The notes: a model not told the origin generated them from the letters alone. A stretch of 64,000 nt of DNA from an uncultured Collinsella sp. (GCA_934643145.1 CAKUBM010000001.1:89698-153697), one strand, 5' to 3'. Shown: positions 43,513-53,651, counted from the stretch's first letter. Numbers and translations: made by a program.

Positions 43513-43806
43513 GTCGGGGATGGGACTAGAGTTACGCGGTTTTACCAAACCGCGTAACGAGTCGACGCTGCGCGAGCCCCTGCCGGGCAATCTGCCGCTC
43601 AAACCGTCGCTTGCGTACAGAAGTACGCGGCGCTCCTCTTTCGCGACACCTTGCCACGGCAGGGACTCGCTCGCTGACTTATGCTCAACCTATGGTTCAA
43701 CCTTGCTTGCTATATATGGGCCCCGTTGTGTTATTCTAGAACAGACGTTCGTGAATAGTGCGCGGGGCCTTGCCTTGCGTTTGGCAAAAGGCGAGGGGAG
43801 GCTGGC
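43513..43806. other. Intergenic region with hairpin, upstream of ruvC
   Basis: It contains a perfect 12-bp hairpin at 43531-43558 (GTTACGCGGTTT / AAACCGCGTAAC, 4-base loop) without a T-run. A promoter-like stretch (TTGCTA, then TATTCT about 19 bases on) lies near 43709-43739. No gene is seen. Confidence 0.5.
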
Positions 43807-44328
43807 TTGGTTATCTTGGGTATCGACCCCGGTTTGGCCCATACGGGTTGGGGGATTATCGAGGAGCGGCGTGGCGAGGTTCGCTGCCGTGCCTATGGCT
43901 GCATCGAGACCAGCGCGGGTAGTCCGCTCGCGGTGCGCCTGTCGCATATCGCCCGCGACCTCAAGGGCGTCGTGGAGCGTTATCGACCCGATACCGCTGC
44001 CATCGAGAGCATTTACTTTGGCGCCAACGTTCGCTCGGCCATCCCTACGGCGCATGCCCGCGGTGCCGCGCTCGTGGCGCTTTCGGAATGCGCGCTCGAG
44101 ATTGGCGAGTACACGCCTATGCAGATTAAGCAGGCTGTTGTGGGCACCGGAGCCGCGGACAAACGGCAGGTCGCGTATATGGTTCGTACGCTCACGCAGC
44201 TCGACCACGACCCGCATCCCGACCATGCCGCCGATGCCCTGGCTTGCGCCATCTGCCACGTAAACCTCAGCCGCACCCGTGCCCTTACCGGTGGCGAGTT
44301 CTATCAACAGAGAGGAACCGGATACTGA
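43807..44328 (+). CDS. ruvC: Holliday junction resolvase RuvC
   Basis: The 173-residue endonuclease cuts Holliday junctions bound by RuvAB. Catalytic acidic residues are in ILGIDPGLAHTGWG, AAIESIYFG and the C-terminal DHAADALACAICH. It starts with a TTG codon at 43807; a GAGGGGAGG ribosome site lies just upstream and no better ATG exists in frame. Its stop overlaps the ruvA start in TGATG, so the three ruv genes form one operon. Confidence 0.95.
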   Translation: MVILGIDPGLAHTGWGIIEERRGEVRCRAYGCIETSAGSPLAVRLSHIARDLKGVVERYRPDTAAIESIYFGANVRSAIPTAHARGAALVALSECALEIGEYTPMQIKQAVVGTGAADKRQVAYMVRTLTQLDHDPHPDHAADALACAICHVNLSRTRALTGGEFYQQRGTGY

Positions 44329-44948
44329 TGATTTCCCAGCTCCATGGAACGCTTGTCGAGGCCACGATGAGCTCGGCCGTCGTCGACGTGTCGGGCGTTG
44401 GCTTTGAACTCGGCATCTCGGGTAGCACTGCGGCCACGTTGCCGACGCCCGGCGGCGAGGTCCGCCTCTACACGCGTATGCAGGTGCGCGAGGACGCCAT
44501 GACACTTTTCGGTTTTTCCTCAAAGGATGAGCGCACGATGTTCGACCGGCTCGTGTCCGTCTCGGGCGTCGGTCCGCGCCTGGCGCTTGCCGTGCTCTCC
44601 ACCTATACCGTGGGCCAGTTGTATTCGCTGGTGATGGCCGAGGACGACAAGGGCATGGCCAAGGTGCCCGGTGTGGGCAAAAAGACCGCGCAGCGTCTGA
44701 TCCTGGAGCTCAAGAGTACCTTTGCCAAGGATAAGGGCTTTGTGCCGGTCGACGTGATTCCCGGACAGGTTGCGATGTCCGTGCCCGCTGCCGCTTCCTC
44801 GGCCATTGATGATGCCCGTGCGGCACTCCTTTCCATGGGCTTTAGCCCGCAGGAGACCGATGTCGCTCTGAGCGGGTATGATGGGCAGGATATGCGTGTC
44901 GAGGATTTGCTCGGCGCGGCGCTTAAGCGACTCGGAATGGATGCGTGA
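44328..44948 (+). CDS. ruvA: Holliday junction branch migration protein RuvA
   Basis: This 206-residue tetrameric junction-binding protein has an N-terminal OB-fold ([12 protein letters not shown]), two helix-hairpin-helix motifs ([15 protein letters not shown] and [16 protein letters not shown]) and a C-terminal RuvB-binding domain ([14 protein letters not shown]). It overlaps ruvC at its start and ruvB at its end, so translation is coupled through the operon. Confidence 0.95.
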   Translation: MISQLHGTLVEATMSSAVVDVSGVGFELGISGSTAATLPTPGGEVRLYTRMQVREDAMTLFGFSSKDERTMFDRLVSVSGVGPRLALAVLSTYTVGQLYSLVMAEDDKGMAKVPGVGKKTAQRLILELKSTFAKDKGFVPVDVIPGQVAMSVPAAASSAIDDARAALLSMGFSPQETDVALSGYDGQDMRVEDLLGAALKRLGMDA

Positions 44949-46015
44949 TGTGGGAAGCCGATGACTCTCAGGACCTGTGGGCGACGCCCGGCAACTCGCC
45001 GGCGGCATCCATGGCGCACGGCGAGCGCATGGTGGGCTCGGAGCTGACGCCCGAGGACCTCGATGTCGACCGCACCTTGCGCCCCCAGCGCCTGGACGAC
45101 TACTGCGGTCAGGAGCACATCAAGCAGAGCCTGCGCGTGTTGATCGAAGCGGCGCAGAGCCGTGGCGAGACGCTCGACCACGTGATCTTCTCGGGCCCTC
45201 CGGGCTTGGGCAAGACCACGCTGGCTACGGTTATCGCCAACGAGCTGGGCGCACAGATTAAGACGACGAGCGGCCCGGCCATCGCGCGCACCGGCGACCT
45301 GGCGGCTATCCTTACCAATCTGCAGCCGGGCGACGTACTGTTTATCGACGAGATCCACCGCCTTAACCGTTCGGTCGAGGAGGTCCTGTATCCCGCGATG
45401 GAGGATTTTGCGCTCGATATCGTGATCGGCAAGGGTCCGGCGGCGCGCTCGATTCGCCTGGATATCCCCAAGTTCACGCTGGTGGCGGCAACGACTCGCT
45501 CGGGCATGCTCACGGGTCCGTTGCGCGACCGCTTTGGCATCTCGTATCGTCTGGATTACTACACCGTCGAGGAGCTCGCGCAGATCGTGACGCGCTCGGC
45601 GACCATCCTGGGTGTGACGATTGACCATCCCAGCGCGCTCGAGATCGGTTCGCGTTCGCGCGGCACGCCGCGTCTTGCCAACCGTCTGCTCAAGCGCGTG
45701 CGCGACTATGCGCAGGTGCGCGGTAACGGTCCTATCGAGCTTGACATTTGTCGTCAGGCGCTCGAGTTCTTCGAGATCGACGAGCTCGGTCTGGACTGGA
45801 TGGACATTCGTATCTTGGAGACGCTTGCCAAGACGTTCTCCGGTCGTGCCGTTGGCCTGACAACGCTTGCCAGCGCGGTGGGCGAGGACCCGGGCACGCT
45901 CGAGGATGTCTACGAGCCGTATCTGCTGCAGTGCGGATTGATGATCCGTACACCGCAGGGCCGCCAGGCAACGCTTCGCACCTTTGAGCACTTGGGAATC
46001 GAGCCGACCCCGTAG
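44948..46015 (+). CDS. ruvB: Holliday junction helicase RuvB
   Basis: This 355-residue AAA+ motor drives branch migration. Walker A is [12 protein letters not shown], Walker [10 protein letters not shown], sensor 1 AATTRSGML, and the arginine-finger region follows in GPLRDRFG. The C-terminal winged helix ends in [12 protein letters not shown] 44948 overlaps the ruvA stop (TGATG); a GTG one codon earlier is possible. The ~30-residue N-terminal extension before the conserved [12 protein letters not shown] is typical of actinobacteria. Confidence 0.96.
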   Translation: MWEADDSQDLWATPGNSPAASMAHGERMVGSELTPEDLDVDRTLRPQRLDDYCGQEHIKQSLRVLIEAAQSRGETLDHVIFSGPPGLGKTTLATVIANELGAQIKTTSGPAIARTGDLAAILTNLQPGDVLFIDEIHRLNRSVEEVLYPAMEDFALDIVIGKGPAARSIRLDIPKFTLVAATTRSGMLTGPLRDRFGISYRLDYYTVEELAQIVTRSATILGVTIDHPSALEIGSRSRGTPRLANRLLKRVRDYAQVRGNGPIELDICRQALEFFEIDELGLDWMDIRILETLAKTFSGRAVGLTTLASAVGEDPGTLEDVYEPYLLQCGLMIRTPQGRQATLRTFEHLGIEPTP

Positions 46016-46159
46016 GGGCCTTTGCGCCGGCGCGTCTGTAGGCTATCACTGGGCATTGGATAAACATATCGCCGTTCGCCGGTTACGGGCGTTTTACTAT
46101 TGCGCGCGCGTGCTATGCTGGACTGGTCTTTTTCTCATCCGGTAACGAAAGGACCGCCC

Positions 46160-47827
46160 ATGCCTACTGACATCGAAATCGCACGTTCTGTTACGCCGCT
46201 GCCTATTACCGAGGTGGCCAAGAACGCCGGCGTCGACGTTAAGCATCTGATTCCGTACGGCTTTGACAAGGCAAAGGTCGACTATTCCCTGCTCAACGAG
46301 CCAACTGATCACCAGGCCAAGCTTGTCCTCGTGACCGCTATCAACCCCACGCCCGCGGGCGAGGGCAAGACCACCACGACCATCGGCCTGGCCGACGGCC
46401 TACGCCGTCGTGGCATCAAGAGCGCCGTGGCCCTGCGCGAGCCTTCGCTCGGCCCCGTCTTTGGCGTAAAGGGCGGTGCCGCCGGCGGCGGTTGGGCCCA
46501 GGTCATCCCCATGGAGGACATCAACCTGCACTTTACCGGCGACTTCCATGCCATCGGCGCCGCCAACAACCTGCTGGCCGCCATGCTCGACAATCATATT
46601 CAGCAGGGCAACCAGCTCGGCATCGACGTTAAGCGCATCACCTGGAAGCGCGTCGTCGACATGAACGACCGTCAGCTCCGCCACGTTATCGACGGCATTG
46701 GCGGCAAGGCCCAGGGCGTGCCGCGCGAGGACGGCTTCGACATCACCGTTGCCTCCGAGGTCATGGCAATCCTGTGCCTGTCCACGAGCATCAACGACCT
46801 CAAGGAGCGCTTGGGCGAGATTGTCGTCGGCTACAGCTATGCCGGCGAGCCCGTCCGCGCCCGCGACCTTAAGGCCCAGGGCGCCATGGCGGCCCTACTT
46901 AAGGATGCACTCAAACCCAATCTGGTCCAGACGCTCGAGGGTACGCCTGCGTTTGTCCACGGTGGCCCCTTCGCCAATATTGCCCACGGCTGCAACTCTA
47001 TCATGGCTACCCGCATGGCCATGCGCTTTGGCGATGTCGCCATTACCGAGGCCGGCTTTGGCGCCGACCTGGGTGCCGAGAAGTTCCTCGATATCAAGTG
47101 CCGCATGACGGGCGTTCGCCCCAGCGCTGTCGTGGTCGTAGCCACTGCCCGCGCGCTTAAGTACAACGGCGGTGTCGCCAAGACCGATCTTAACGAGGAG
47201 AACCTCGAAGCCCTTAAGGCCGGCATGCCCAATCTGCTGCGCCACGTCGACAACATCCAGAACGTGTACGGCCTGCCCTGCGTGGTTGCCATCAACCGAT
47301 TCCCGACGGACACCGAGGCCGAGCTCGAGCTTATCGAGTCCGAGTGCCAGAAACTCGGCGTTAACGTTAAGCTGTCCGAGGTCTGGGCCAAGGGCGGCGA
47401 GGGCGCACTCGATCTGGCCGATGAGGTCATGCGCCTGATCGAGCAGCCGAGCGAGCTCAAGTTTGCCTACGAGGACGGCGCCGATGTTGCCGACGCCCTT
47501 GAGGCCGTTGCCACCAAGGTCTACCGCGCCGACGGCGTCGACTTTGCGCCTGCTGCCAAGCGCCAGCTCGCCGAGCTGCGCGAGAACGGCTTTGGCAACC
47601 TGCCGGTGTGCGTGGCCAAGACGCAGTACAGCTTTAGCGACAACGCCAAGGCCCTCGGTGCCCCCGAGAACTTCCGCATTACCGTGCGTGAGCTCAAGGT
47701 TTCCGCCGGCGCCCACTTTGTGGTCGCGCTGACCGGTAGCGTTCTGACCATGCCGGGCCTGCCCAAGGTCCCCGCGGCCGAGAACATCGACGTCGACAAC
47801 GACGGCAACATTACCGGCCTGTTCTAA
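46160..47827 (+). CDS. fhs: Formate-tetrahydrofolate ligase
   Basis: The 555-residue enzyme makes 10-formyl-THF from formate, THF and ATP. The P-loop [18 protein letters not shown] and the [20 protein letters not shown] segment are conserved. It belongs with the fchA-folD pair 12 kb downstream in the folate one-carbon route. Whether it runs towards purines or towards acetogenesis cannot be told here; the CODH/ACS genes are not in view. The start is ATG 46160 with GAAAGGA seven bases upstream; the longer upstream frame lacks a ribosome site. Confidence 0.96.
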   Translation: MPTDIEIARSVTPLPITEVAKNAGVDVKHLIPYGFDKAKVDYSLLNEPTDHQAKLVLVTAINPTPAGEGKTTTTIGLADGLRRRGIKSAVALREPSLGPVFGVKGGAAGGGWAQVIPMEDINLHFTGDFHAIGAANNLLAAMLDNHIQQGNQLGIDVKRITWKRVVDMNDRQLRHVIDGIGGKAQGVPREDGFDITVASEVMAILCLSTSINDLKERLGEIVVGYSYAGEPVRARDLKAQGAMAALLKDALKPNLVQTLEGTPAFVHGGPFANIAHGCNSIMATRMAMRFGDVAITEAGFGADLGAEKFLDIKCRMTGVRPSAVVVVATARALKYNGGVAKTDLNEENLEALKAGMPNLLRHVDNIQNVYGLPCVVAINRFPTDTEAELELIESECQKLGVNVKLSEVWAKGGEGALDLADEVMRLIEQPSELKFAYEDGADVADALEAVATKVYRADGVDFAPAAKRQLAELRENGFGNLPVCVAKTQYSFSDNAKALGAPENFRITVRELKVSAGAHFVVALTGSVLTMPGLPKVPAAENIDVDNDGNITGLF

Positions 47828-47852
47828 GCCTGCTGCCCATAGCTGCTTGTCC

Positions 47853-47893
47853 GCCCCGTCGCGCCTACCAAGGCCCGGCGGGGCTTTTGTTTT
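47853..47893 (+). terminator. Terminator of fhs
   Basis: GCCCCG...CGGGGC stem (47853-47884) with a ~20-base loop and TTTTGTTTT to 47893. On the other strand the same bases lie at the 3' end of the Cys-rich small gene. Confidence 0.75.
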
Positions 47894-48130
47894 CAAGCCG
47901 CGCTGAAGGCCGAAGAGCTTGGCGTTGCGCTCGGCGACCATCATGTTGATGTCGGCGATTTCCATCTCGCCGTCAATGTAGGGCTGGTAGGTGCCGTATG
48001 GGTCGCCAGCCCCCAGGCTGCAACTGCCGCAGTTATCGCAGCTGCCGTTGCCGCAGCCGGCGAGTGCCAGCTTGATGATTTCCTCGCGCTCGGCACGCGT
48101 CGTGTCTTTGATGAGCTTGCTTTTTGCCAT
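47893..48130 (-). CDS. Small Cys-rich protein, 3' end uncertain
   Basis: ATG at 48130 opens a frame with an N-terminal helix (MAKSKLIKDTTRAEREEIIK) and a dense cysteine cluster, AGCGNGSCDNCGSC. GDPYGTYQPYIDG and ADINMMVAERNAKLFGL follow. The Cys spacing suggests zinc or an Fe-S cluster. The frame does not stop at the expected place. It stays open through the fhs terminator and antisense to fhs as far as 46895, whereas a one-base shift would give TGA at 47893-47895. The true end is therefore unclear: a frameshifted gene or a recently extended one. No strong ribosome site precedes it. Confidence 0.45.
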
Positions 48131-48268
48131 GACATATTCTCGATTCGCTTGTGACCGTCGGCCGCGCATGTCTTGTAGATACCGACGGACTCTGCCCGTC
48201 ATAGGCTTTTGCGCGGGTAGAATGCATGGATAACTTGATGCTCACGCGCGACGGAAAGGAATCGTTGC

Positions 48269-49258
48269 ATGGATCAGGACAAGACAACCGTGATGGGTGG
48301 CTACGGCTCCGCGCAGGCTGGCGATAGCGCCGATGCGACCCGCGTTGTTCCCAACCCCGGTTATACCGACCCCGCCGCGACGCAGCCTTCTGCCGAGCCA
48401 ATCCGGGTTATGGGCTATGGCGACACAGCGCGGGATTCTTACGCTGCATCTTCGCAAGGCCCCTATGGCAACGCAACTCCGGACCCGTTTGATTACGCGC
48501 CGCAGGATTCTTATGTCGTCTCGACACCGAATCCCTATGATGACCTGCCGCAGAATCCCATTCCCCAGCCTCAGCAGACGACGTATATGCCTCGCACGGC
48601 GCAGCCTCGCTACGAGTCACGCGAGCCGTATCGCGAGTACCCCAAGTCGATTCCGCAATATGGCGAGGACGAGGAGAAGAAGCCGTCGCGTTCGTCGAGC
48701 GTGATCAAGAAGATTCTCATCGTGCTGGCGATCTTCTTTGCGCTGTCGGTTGTGTTTGCCATTGTGTCGGGCATGCTCAACAAGCGAGGGAGTTCAACGG
48801 CCGATACTACTGCCGAGCAAACCGAGTCCGCCTCGTCTAGCACCGTCGATCTGAGCGATATCCCGGGGCAGTACTGGTCCAACGCCAAGAAGCTCCTCAA
48901 GTCGCGCGGCGCTGATCTTTCGAATGCCGTCGTCCTGACTGATGATGGCTCAACGCCCGTCGTCGATGCCAACTGGGTCGTTACTTCTGCTTACTATAAC
49001 GACAGCGGCAACCTCGAAATTCAGCTCACGCACAAGAACAGCTCGGGCAACTCGCCCGACGGCCAAAGCGGTACCGACGGCTCGAGCTCCAATACGCTGG
49101 AGGACTTGAGCAACAAGGCACAGGAGTTGGGAGACAAGGCGCAAGAGCTGGGCGATACGGCACAAAACCTGGGCAATACCGCGCAGAACTTGGGCGACAT
49201 GGCGACGGATGCCTGGAACGCCCTGCAAAACGGCATCTCGGGCGCGCAGGGAAACTAG
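48269..49258 (+). CDS. Membrane-anchored protein with disordered N-terminus and C-terminal heptad repeats
   Basis: The 329-residue protein has four parts. Residues 1-140 are a Pro/Tyr/Gln/Ser-rich disordered cytoplasmic region. One membrane segment follows at about 146-170. An extracellular domain comes next (IPGQYWSNAKKLLKSRGAD ... VVTSAYYNDSGNLEIQL), faintly PASTA-like. The tail (~281-315) holds 7-residue repeats of the type NKAQELG/DKAQELG/DTAQNLG that should form a coiled coil. GAAAGGA precedes the ATG. The function is unknown; a cell-envelope role is inferred. Confidence 0.65.
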   Translation: MDQDKTTVMGGYGSAQAGDSADATRVVPNPGYTDPAATQPSAEPIRVMGYGDTARDSYAASSQGPYGNATPDPFDYAPQDSYVVSTPNPYDDLPQNPIPQPQQTTYMPRTAQPRYESREPYREYPKSIPQYGEDEEKKPSRSSSVIKKILIVLAIFFALSVVFAIVSGMLNKRGSSTADTTAEQTESASSSTVDLSDIPGQYWSNAKKLLKSRGADLSNAVVLTDDGSTPVVDANWVVTSAYYNDSGNLEIQLTHKNSSGNSPDGQSGTDGSSSNTLEDLSNKAQELGDKAQELGDTAQNLGNTAQNLGDMATDAWNALQNGISGAQGN

Positions 49259-49291
49259 CGGCCGAGCGGCTAGAGCCTTAGCAGTGCAAAC

Positions 49292-49364
49292 AAAAACGGG
49301 ACGCAGGATCGCGTGACCGGGCGCATAGGCGCGTTGGTCGGCGGTCCTACGTCCCGTTTTGCTG
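49292..49364. terminator. Bidirectional terminator hairpin
   Basis: AAAACGGGACG pairs with CGTCCCGTTTT, with AGGATC/GGTCCT extending the stem inward across 49293-49360. A-rich and T-rich flanks let it act for both converging genes. Confidence 0.75.
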
Positions 49365-49368
49365 TCGG

Positions 49369-50550
49369 TTACAGCTGCTCGGCCGGACGGTCGGGCGAGC
49401 TAAAACCTGAGTCAAACGTAACGACGCACGAGACGTTGGGCCGGCGCTCGTGCACGATGCGCGTGACGAGCTCCAGCAGTTCCTCGTCGGATATGTCAAA
49501 GCCGTCGGGACGCACCAGGTCAAACGAAACGAACCCGTCGTGCTCGTGCAGGTCGTGGATGGAGAGCGCGGGATCGATCTGCATGACGCCGCGCTTGACC
49601 CAGCCGCGCAGGTCGTCGCCGGTGGTGGCGATGGGGTCGCAGTGCAACGTGATGCCAATGCCCATCTGGCGCTTGATGTCGTGCTCGATGGTGTCCAGGA
49701 TCTCGTGGTGCTCAAATGCGTCGCCCTCGCCGGGCATCTCCACGTGGGCGCTGGCAAACTGACGACCGGGGCCGTAGTCGTGCACCATCAGGTCGTGTGT
49801 GCCCAAGACCTGCGGATAGGACATGATCTTGGCGCGGATTGCCTGGACGAGCTTGGGGTCGGGCGCTTGCCCCAGCAACGGGCTGATGGCGTCGCGCACT
49901 AGGCCCATGCCGCTGATGCAGATGAAGATGCCCACGCCCAGGCCCGCCCAGCCATCGAGGTCAAAGCCGGTCGTCTGCGAAATAAGCGCCGCCATCAAGA
50001 CCGAACCCGAGGTGATGACGTCGTTTTTGGAGTCCTGTGCTGTGGCAATGAGTGTTTCGGAATCGATACGGTTGCCCAGCGCGCGGTTGAATGCGGCCAT
50101 CCAGAATTTGACGAGCATGGACAAGACGAGAGCGGCTAGGGAGACCAGCGTGTAAGCGGTGGGGGAGGGCTTGATGATCTTGGTAACGGACTCGAGGATC
50201 AGGTTGATGCCGACGGCGCAAACCAGGACGGCGACGAACAGGCCGGCTAGGTACTCATAGCGGCCGTGGCCATAGGGGTGGCCTTCGTCTGCCGGGCGGC
50301 TGGCAAGGCGGAACCCGAGCAGGCTCACGATGTTGCTCGAGGCATCGGAGAGGTTGTTGAAAGCGTCGGCGACAAGCGACACGGAGCCCGCGAGCAGGCC
50401 CGCGATGCCTTTGGCCAGACACAGGGTGATGTTGAGCCCAATGCAGATAAGGCTCGCGGCAAAGCCGGCACGGGTGCGGCAGGAGGTATCGACCGGCTCG
50501 CCCTCGCTGCCGGGAACAAGCGTATGTACCAGCCGATTTACAAATAGCAT
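49369..50550 (-). CDS. Cation diffusion facilitator (CDF) family metal exporter
   Basis: The 393-residue protein has six membrane segments and the CDF metal site residues in DAFNNLSDASSN and the second Asp pair region QDSKNDVITS. HPYGHGRYEY lies in the loop typical of this family. A C-terminal cytoplasmic domain continues past residue 290, longer than in the smallest CDF proteins. It exports a divalent metal such as Zn, Mn or Fe in exchange for protons. The start ATG 50550 has GAGGA eight bases upstream; the longer frame begins in non-conserved sequence. Confidence 0.88.
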   Translation of the reverse strand: MLFVNRLVHTLVPGSEGEPVDTSCRTRAGFAASLICIGLNITLCLAKGIAGLLAGSVSLVADAFNNLSDASSNIVSLLGFRLASRPADEGHPYGHGRYEYLAGLFVAVLVCAVGINLILESVTKIIKPSPTAYTLVSLAALVLSMLVKFWMAAFNRALGNRIDSETLIATAQDSKNDVITSGSVLMAALISQTTGFDLDGWAGLGVGIFICISGMGLVRDAISPLLGQAPDPKLVQAIRAKIMSYPQVLGTHDLMVHDYGPGRQFASAHVEMPGEGDAFEHHEILDTIEHDIKRQMGIGITLHCDPIATTGDDLRGWVKRGVMQIDPALSIHDLHEHDGFVSFDLVRPDGFDISDEELLELVTRIVHERRPNVSCVVTFDSGFSSPDRPAEQL

Positions 50551-50768
50551 AGCGGTCGTCCTCACAATCATGTTTAAGGGGATAGTGTAGCTCGCGCGGG
50601 GGCGCCGTGCACCGATGCTCAGAAAATGCAGCAATAGTCTGCCGGTGCTAACGAGCGAGCCTTCTCGTCTGCCAAGGTGGTCCATTTTGGGCCACATGGG
50701 TATGGGCGTGTGCCTGTTTGCTCGACATACTTAATGTCGACAGCCCCTGCGCAAAGGAGGATGTATCC

Positions 50769-52106
50769 ATGGACGAGATGTTTGCCATTAAATGCCAAAA
50801 CTGCGGCGGCCCTATGTACTCACACCAAGCTAAACGCAGCTTTGAGTGCGCCTATTGCGGCACGGTCATCCCATGGCAGGCGGACGCCGGAGAGCCCAAG
50901 AGCGCTTTGGGCATTCGTCATACGCCGTTGACGGTGGTGGATGGATTGCTCAAGCTCACGCATGTGTCGCAGCTCGAGCGCCCAGAGGACCCGGACTGGT
51001 ATTTCTTTAATTCGCACTGGCGTAACCAGTCCGTTCTGGAGCATCTGCTGTGGGAAGACCGCGGCACGGCGCAGGAGTTCCAAGAGGCCACGCATGTGAG
51101 CATTCCTTGCCCCTTCTGCGGAGCGTCCTTTGAGGGTGAGTCAACGCAGCGTGTGTTTGAGTGCCCGTCCTGCGGCAACAAGATCGGCATTGCCGACCTG
51201 CTCAAGCCCGGTACGTTTAGCAAACGTCTGACCATGGGCGTGGGCGCGGAGTATGTGCCGGAGCAGGGTATTCCCTGCGAAATCTCGCCGCAGCAGGCAC
51301 GTGCCAACGCGCTGCAGCTGGTGCGCCAGTACCCGGATGCCTTTGCCGGGCACGACGCGGAAGACGCGATCCAAAACGACATGATGCTCTTCTACTTCCC
51401 CATGGCGCTCGCGGATTTGCGCATGATGGCGAGCTTCCCGGGCAAGGGCCTGAGCAAGGAAACCCTGGTGTACTACGAGGTGCTCGACTGGGCGTATCCG
51501 AGGGCAAACTATCTGGATGTTCGCCTTATGGGCATTCTGGAGCCGTGGGACTTTGCCAAGGTTGGGCCGTTTGATCCGGCCATGCAGGAGGGTGACTTCC
51601 GCGTTGTCTCCGTCGATGCGTCCACCAAGGACCAGGTGGTCATTGATAAGCTGGCGCTCGACGTTGCCGGCAACGATGCCGAGGCGGTGCTGGGGCTCAA
51701 TAAAAAGAGCATCCGCACCTGGGCGCGCAAGGCCCGCAAGCACAAGGACGGTCTGGTTATGGTGCCGGTCTACTTTGTCGATCGTCCGGCGTCGGATAGC
51801 CGCGATGGCGAGCAAGTGCGCATCGCCGTGAACGGCCAGACGGGCCGCGCGGCCGCGGTGGTGTTTAGCGACAAGCGCGAAACGCATATTGTGGCGCCGC
51901 TCAACCCGAGCCTGCATCTGTCCGGCGAAAGTACCGTGCATGCCACGCCCATCGAGGTCAAATACGTTAAATCGCCGTTCCTATACCAGATCGTGCGCCG
52001 TGGAGGCGGCGAGCAACCGCGCCAGGTGGCAGCCGCCGTCGAGGGTTCCTACCGAGAAGAAAAGCCCAAACGCAAGGGCTTGCTCGCTGCGATCTTTGGG
52101 AAGTAG
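50769..52106 (+). CDS. Zinc-ribbon protein of unknown function
   Basis: The 445-residue protein has two zinc ribbons: CQNCGGPM with FECAYCG (residues ~9-35) and CPFCGASFEG with FECPSCG (~115-140). A long domain of unknown type follows, with no membrane segment except a weakly hydrophobic C-terminal end (LLAAIFGK). AAAGGAGG precedes ATG 50769 by seven bases. Double zinc ribbons with TFIIB/DnaJ-like spacing often organise a protein-protein or nucleic-acid interface. Neither neighbour (CDF exporter, DUF1016 nuclease) clarifies the role. Confidence 0.6.
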   Translation: MDEMFAIKCQNCGGPMYSHQAKRSFECAYCGTVIPWQADAGEPKSALGIRHTPLTVVDGLLKLTHVSQLERPEDPDWYFFNSHWRNQSVLEHLLWEDRGTAQEFQEATHVSIPCPFCGASFEGESTQRVFECPSCGNKIGIADLLKPGTFSKRLTMGVGAEYVPEQGIPCEISPQQARANALQLVRQYPDAFAGHDAEDAIQNDMMLFYFPMALADLRMMASFPGKGLSKETLVYYEVLDWAYPRANYLDVRLMGILEPWDFAKVGPFDPAMQEGDFRVVSVDASTKDQVVIDKLALDVAGNDAEAVLGLNKKSIRTWARKARKHKDGLVMVPVYFVDRPASDSRDGEQVRIAVNGQTGRAAAVVFSDKRETHIVAPLNPSLHLSGESTVHATPIEVKYVKSPFLYQIVRRGGGEQPRQVAAAVEGSYREEKPKRKGLLAAIFGK

Positions 52107-52163
52107 GGAAGCGCAGCGCGGGACGGCTCACAGGCGTGCGGGCGTTTCGGTCGCAACGTGCTG

Positions 52164-53213
52164 CTACCCTTGCGTTTCGCCATTAGACGCTTCGTTGATG
52201 GCGCGATACTCGGCGCTCAGCTCGCGTGCCAGCTCTTCTTTGCTCGGAAGATACGGCAGATATTTGGCGGCAAACACTTGGTCGTTGTCTTCGGGCAGCG
52301 TGTACTCGACGATCGAATCGCTTTTGTCCGCGCAGAGCACGATGCCTATGGGCGGATTGTCGCCTTCGTTCATGAGCTCGCGCGTGTAGTAGTTCACATA
52401 CATTTGCATCTGGCCCAGGTCCTGATGCGTAAGATCGTCCGTCTTAAGGTCGATGAGCACGAAGCAGCGCATCAGATAGTTGTAAAAAACAAGGTCAATA
52501 TAGAAATGGCGTCCATCAAAGGTGATGCGCTTTTGGCGCGCCTCGAAAGCGAAGCCACGGCCAAGCTCCAGAAGGAACTTCTGAAGATGCGTGATGAGCG
52601 CCTGCTCTAGATCGCTCTCGCGAAACGTAGCATCGTCCGAGAAACCTAAAAACTCCAGTACATATGGGTCGCGGATGATATCCTCGGGGCGACGAGCCCG
52701 GGCGCTCTTTTGGATTTCCTGGGTGACGGCCTCTTTGTCTTTGCTGGCAAGTAGGCGCTCGCGGAACATGGTGTTGATCTGGCGTTCGAGCTGACGCGTG
52801 CTCCAGCGAGAATCGGCACATTCGTTCATGTACCATGTTCGAGCATCAGGGTCGGTTATACGCGATAACCTGCGGTAATGTGTCCAATTCAATTCGGAAC
52901 GCAGCGCGTTCCGAATTGGGAACGCAAGATAAAACTGACGCATGTATCTTAAGCTTCTGGCGTTGAAGCCTCTGCCAAAATCCTTAGTCAATCTAACGGC
53001 AAGCTCGTCGATCAGTTCATCGCCATACTTGGCGCGCTCCTCTCCGCCCTGTTCATCAACAATACTCTTGCCGATCTCCCAATATGCTTCAACCATCGCA
53101 AAGTTAACGGCGGTATAGGCCTTGTCGCGAGCGGCGTTGAGAATCGAGGAGACCTGGTTGTAAAAACCTTCGGGCACGATTGCCGATTCTCCACGGTTTA
53201 CCAGTTCACCCAT
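52164..53213 (-). CDS. DUF1016/YhcG-family PD-(D/E)XK nuclease
   Basis: This 349-residue protein has the family's N-terminal helical DUF1016_N domain (VEAYWEIGKSIVDEQG, SLRYMRQFYLAFP) and a C-terminal nuclease domain. Its core is DGRHFYIDLVFYNYLMRCFVLIDLKTD, which I split as the Asp in YIDLVFYN and the Asp-x-Lys in LIDLKTD. Such proteins often occur in restriction or defence loci, and a role in DNA processing is suspected. Here it stands alone with no methylase nearby. ATG 53213 is used; a preceding GTG adds one residue. Confidence 0.85.
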   Translation of the reverse strand: MGELVNRGESAIVPEGFYNQVSSILNAARDKAYTAVNFAMVEAYWEIGKSIVDEQGGEERAKYGDELIDELAVRLTKDFGRGFNARSLRYMRQFYLAFPIRNALRSELNWTHYRRLSRITDPDARTWYMNECADSRWSTRQLERQINTMFRERLLASKDKEAVTQEIQKSARARRPEDIIRDPYVLEFLGFSDDATFRESDLEQALITHLQKFLLELGRGFAFEARQKRITFDGRHFYIDLVFYNYLMRCFVLIDLKTDDLTHQDLGQMQMYVNYYTRELMNEGDNPPIGIVLCADKSDSIVEYTLPEDNDQVFAAKYLPYLPSKEELARELSAEYRAINEASNGETQG

Positions 53214-53381
53214 CACTGTCGCCCCACTTTCCTCTTGTGGAATGCATCTTTATCGCATTTAGTTTAAAGCCTCGCGCGGACACGAATTGCTATGTTGTCT
53301 GGCACCTTCGCATGGGAGCCTTGCGGTGGTTAAAATGTGACCATAGAGGCAGTTTTAGCGAGCCCCACGGGAGTGACACGC

Positions 53382-53651
53382 ATGGACAACAACACCTTGC
53401 TGTTTCAGGACAAGGGTTCGGGTAGGTTTAAAGACGTCAAGATCTACCCCAACCGTATCGAGGTGCTCAAGAAGGGCGCTTTCGGTGGCAAGCACACCGA
53501 GATCGTTTACCTTAAGGACATCACGGGCGTCAATAGAATCAAAGGCCGCGATGTTTTTCTGCGCAATCGATTGTTAACCGCTTGCGTCTTTAGTCTGAGC
53601 AGCCGTGCGAAGGCCCAGGAATTTGTGAACGCGCTGAACATGGTGATGTAG
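53382..53651 (+). CDS. Small PH-like (bPH) domain protein
   Basis: This 89-residue protein has alternating beta-strand pattern NTLLFQDKGSGRFKDVKIYPNR, then IVYLKDITGVNRIKG, ending in a helix SRAKAQEFVNALN. That is the arrangement of bacterial PH-like domains such as DUF4429/YokE. The role is unknown. The start is ATG 53382 with GGGAG eight bases upstream. It converges on the PI-PLC gene. Confidence 0.65.
   Translation: MDNNTLLFQDKGSGRFKDVKIYPNRIEVLKKGAFGGKHTEIVYLKDITGVNRIKGRDVFLRNRLLTACVFSLSSRAKAQEFVNALNMVM

Noticed and set aside
52106..53213. A restriction-modification or defence island around the DUF1016 nuclease
   Set aside because: The flanking genes are a zinc-ribbon protein and a PH-like protein. 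No methylase, specificity subunit or other defence gene is nearby.
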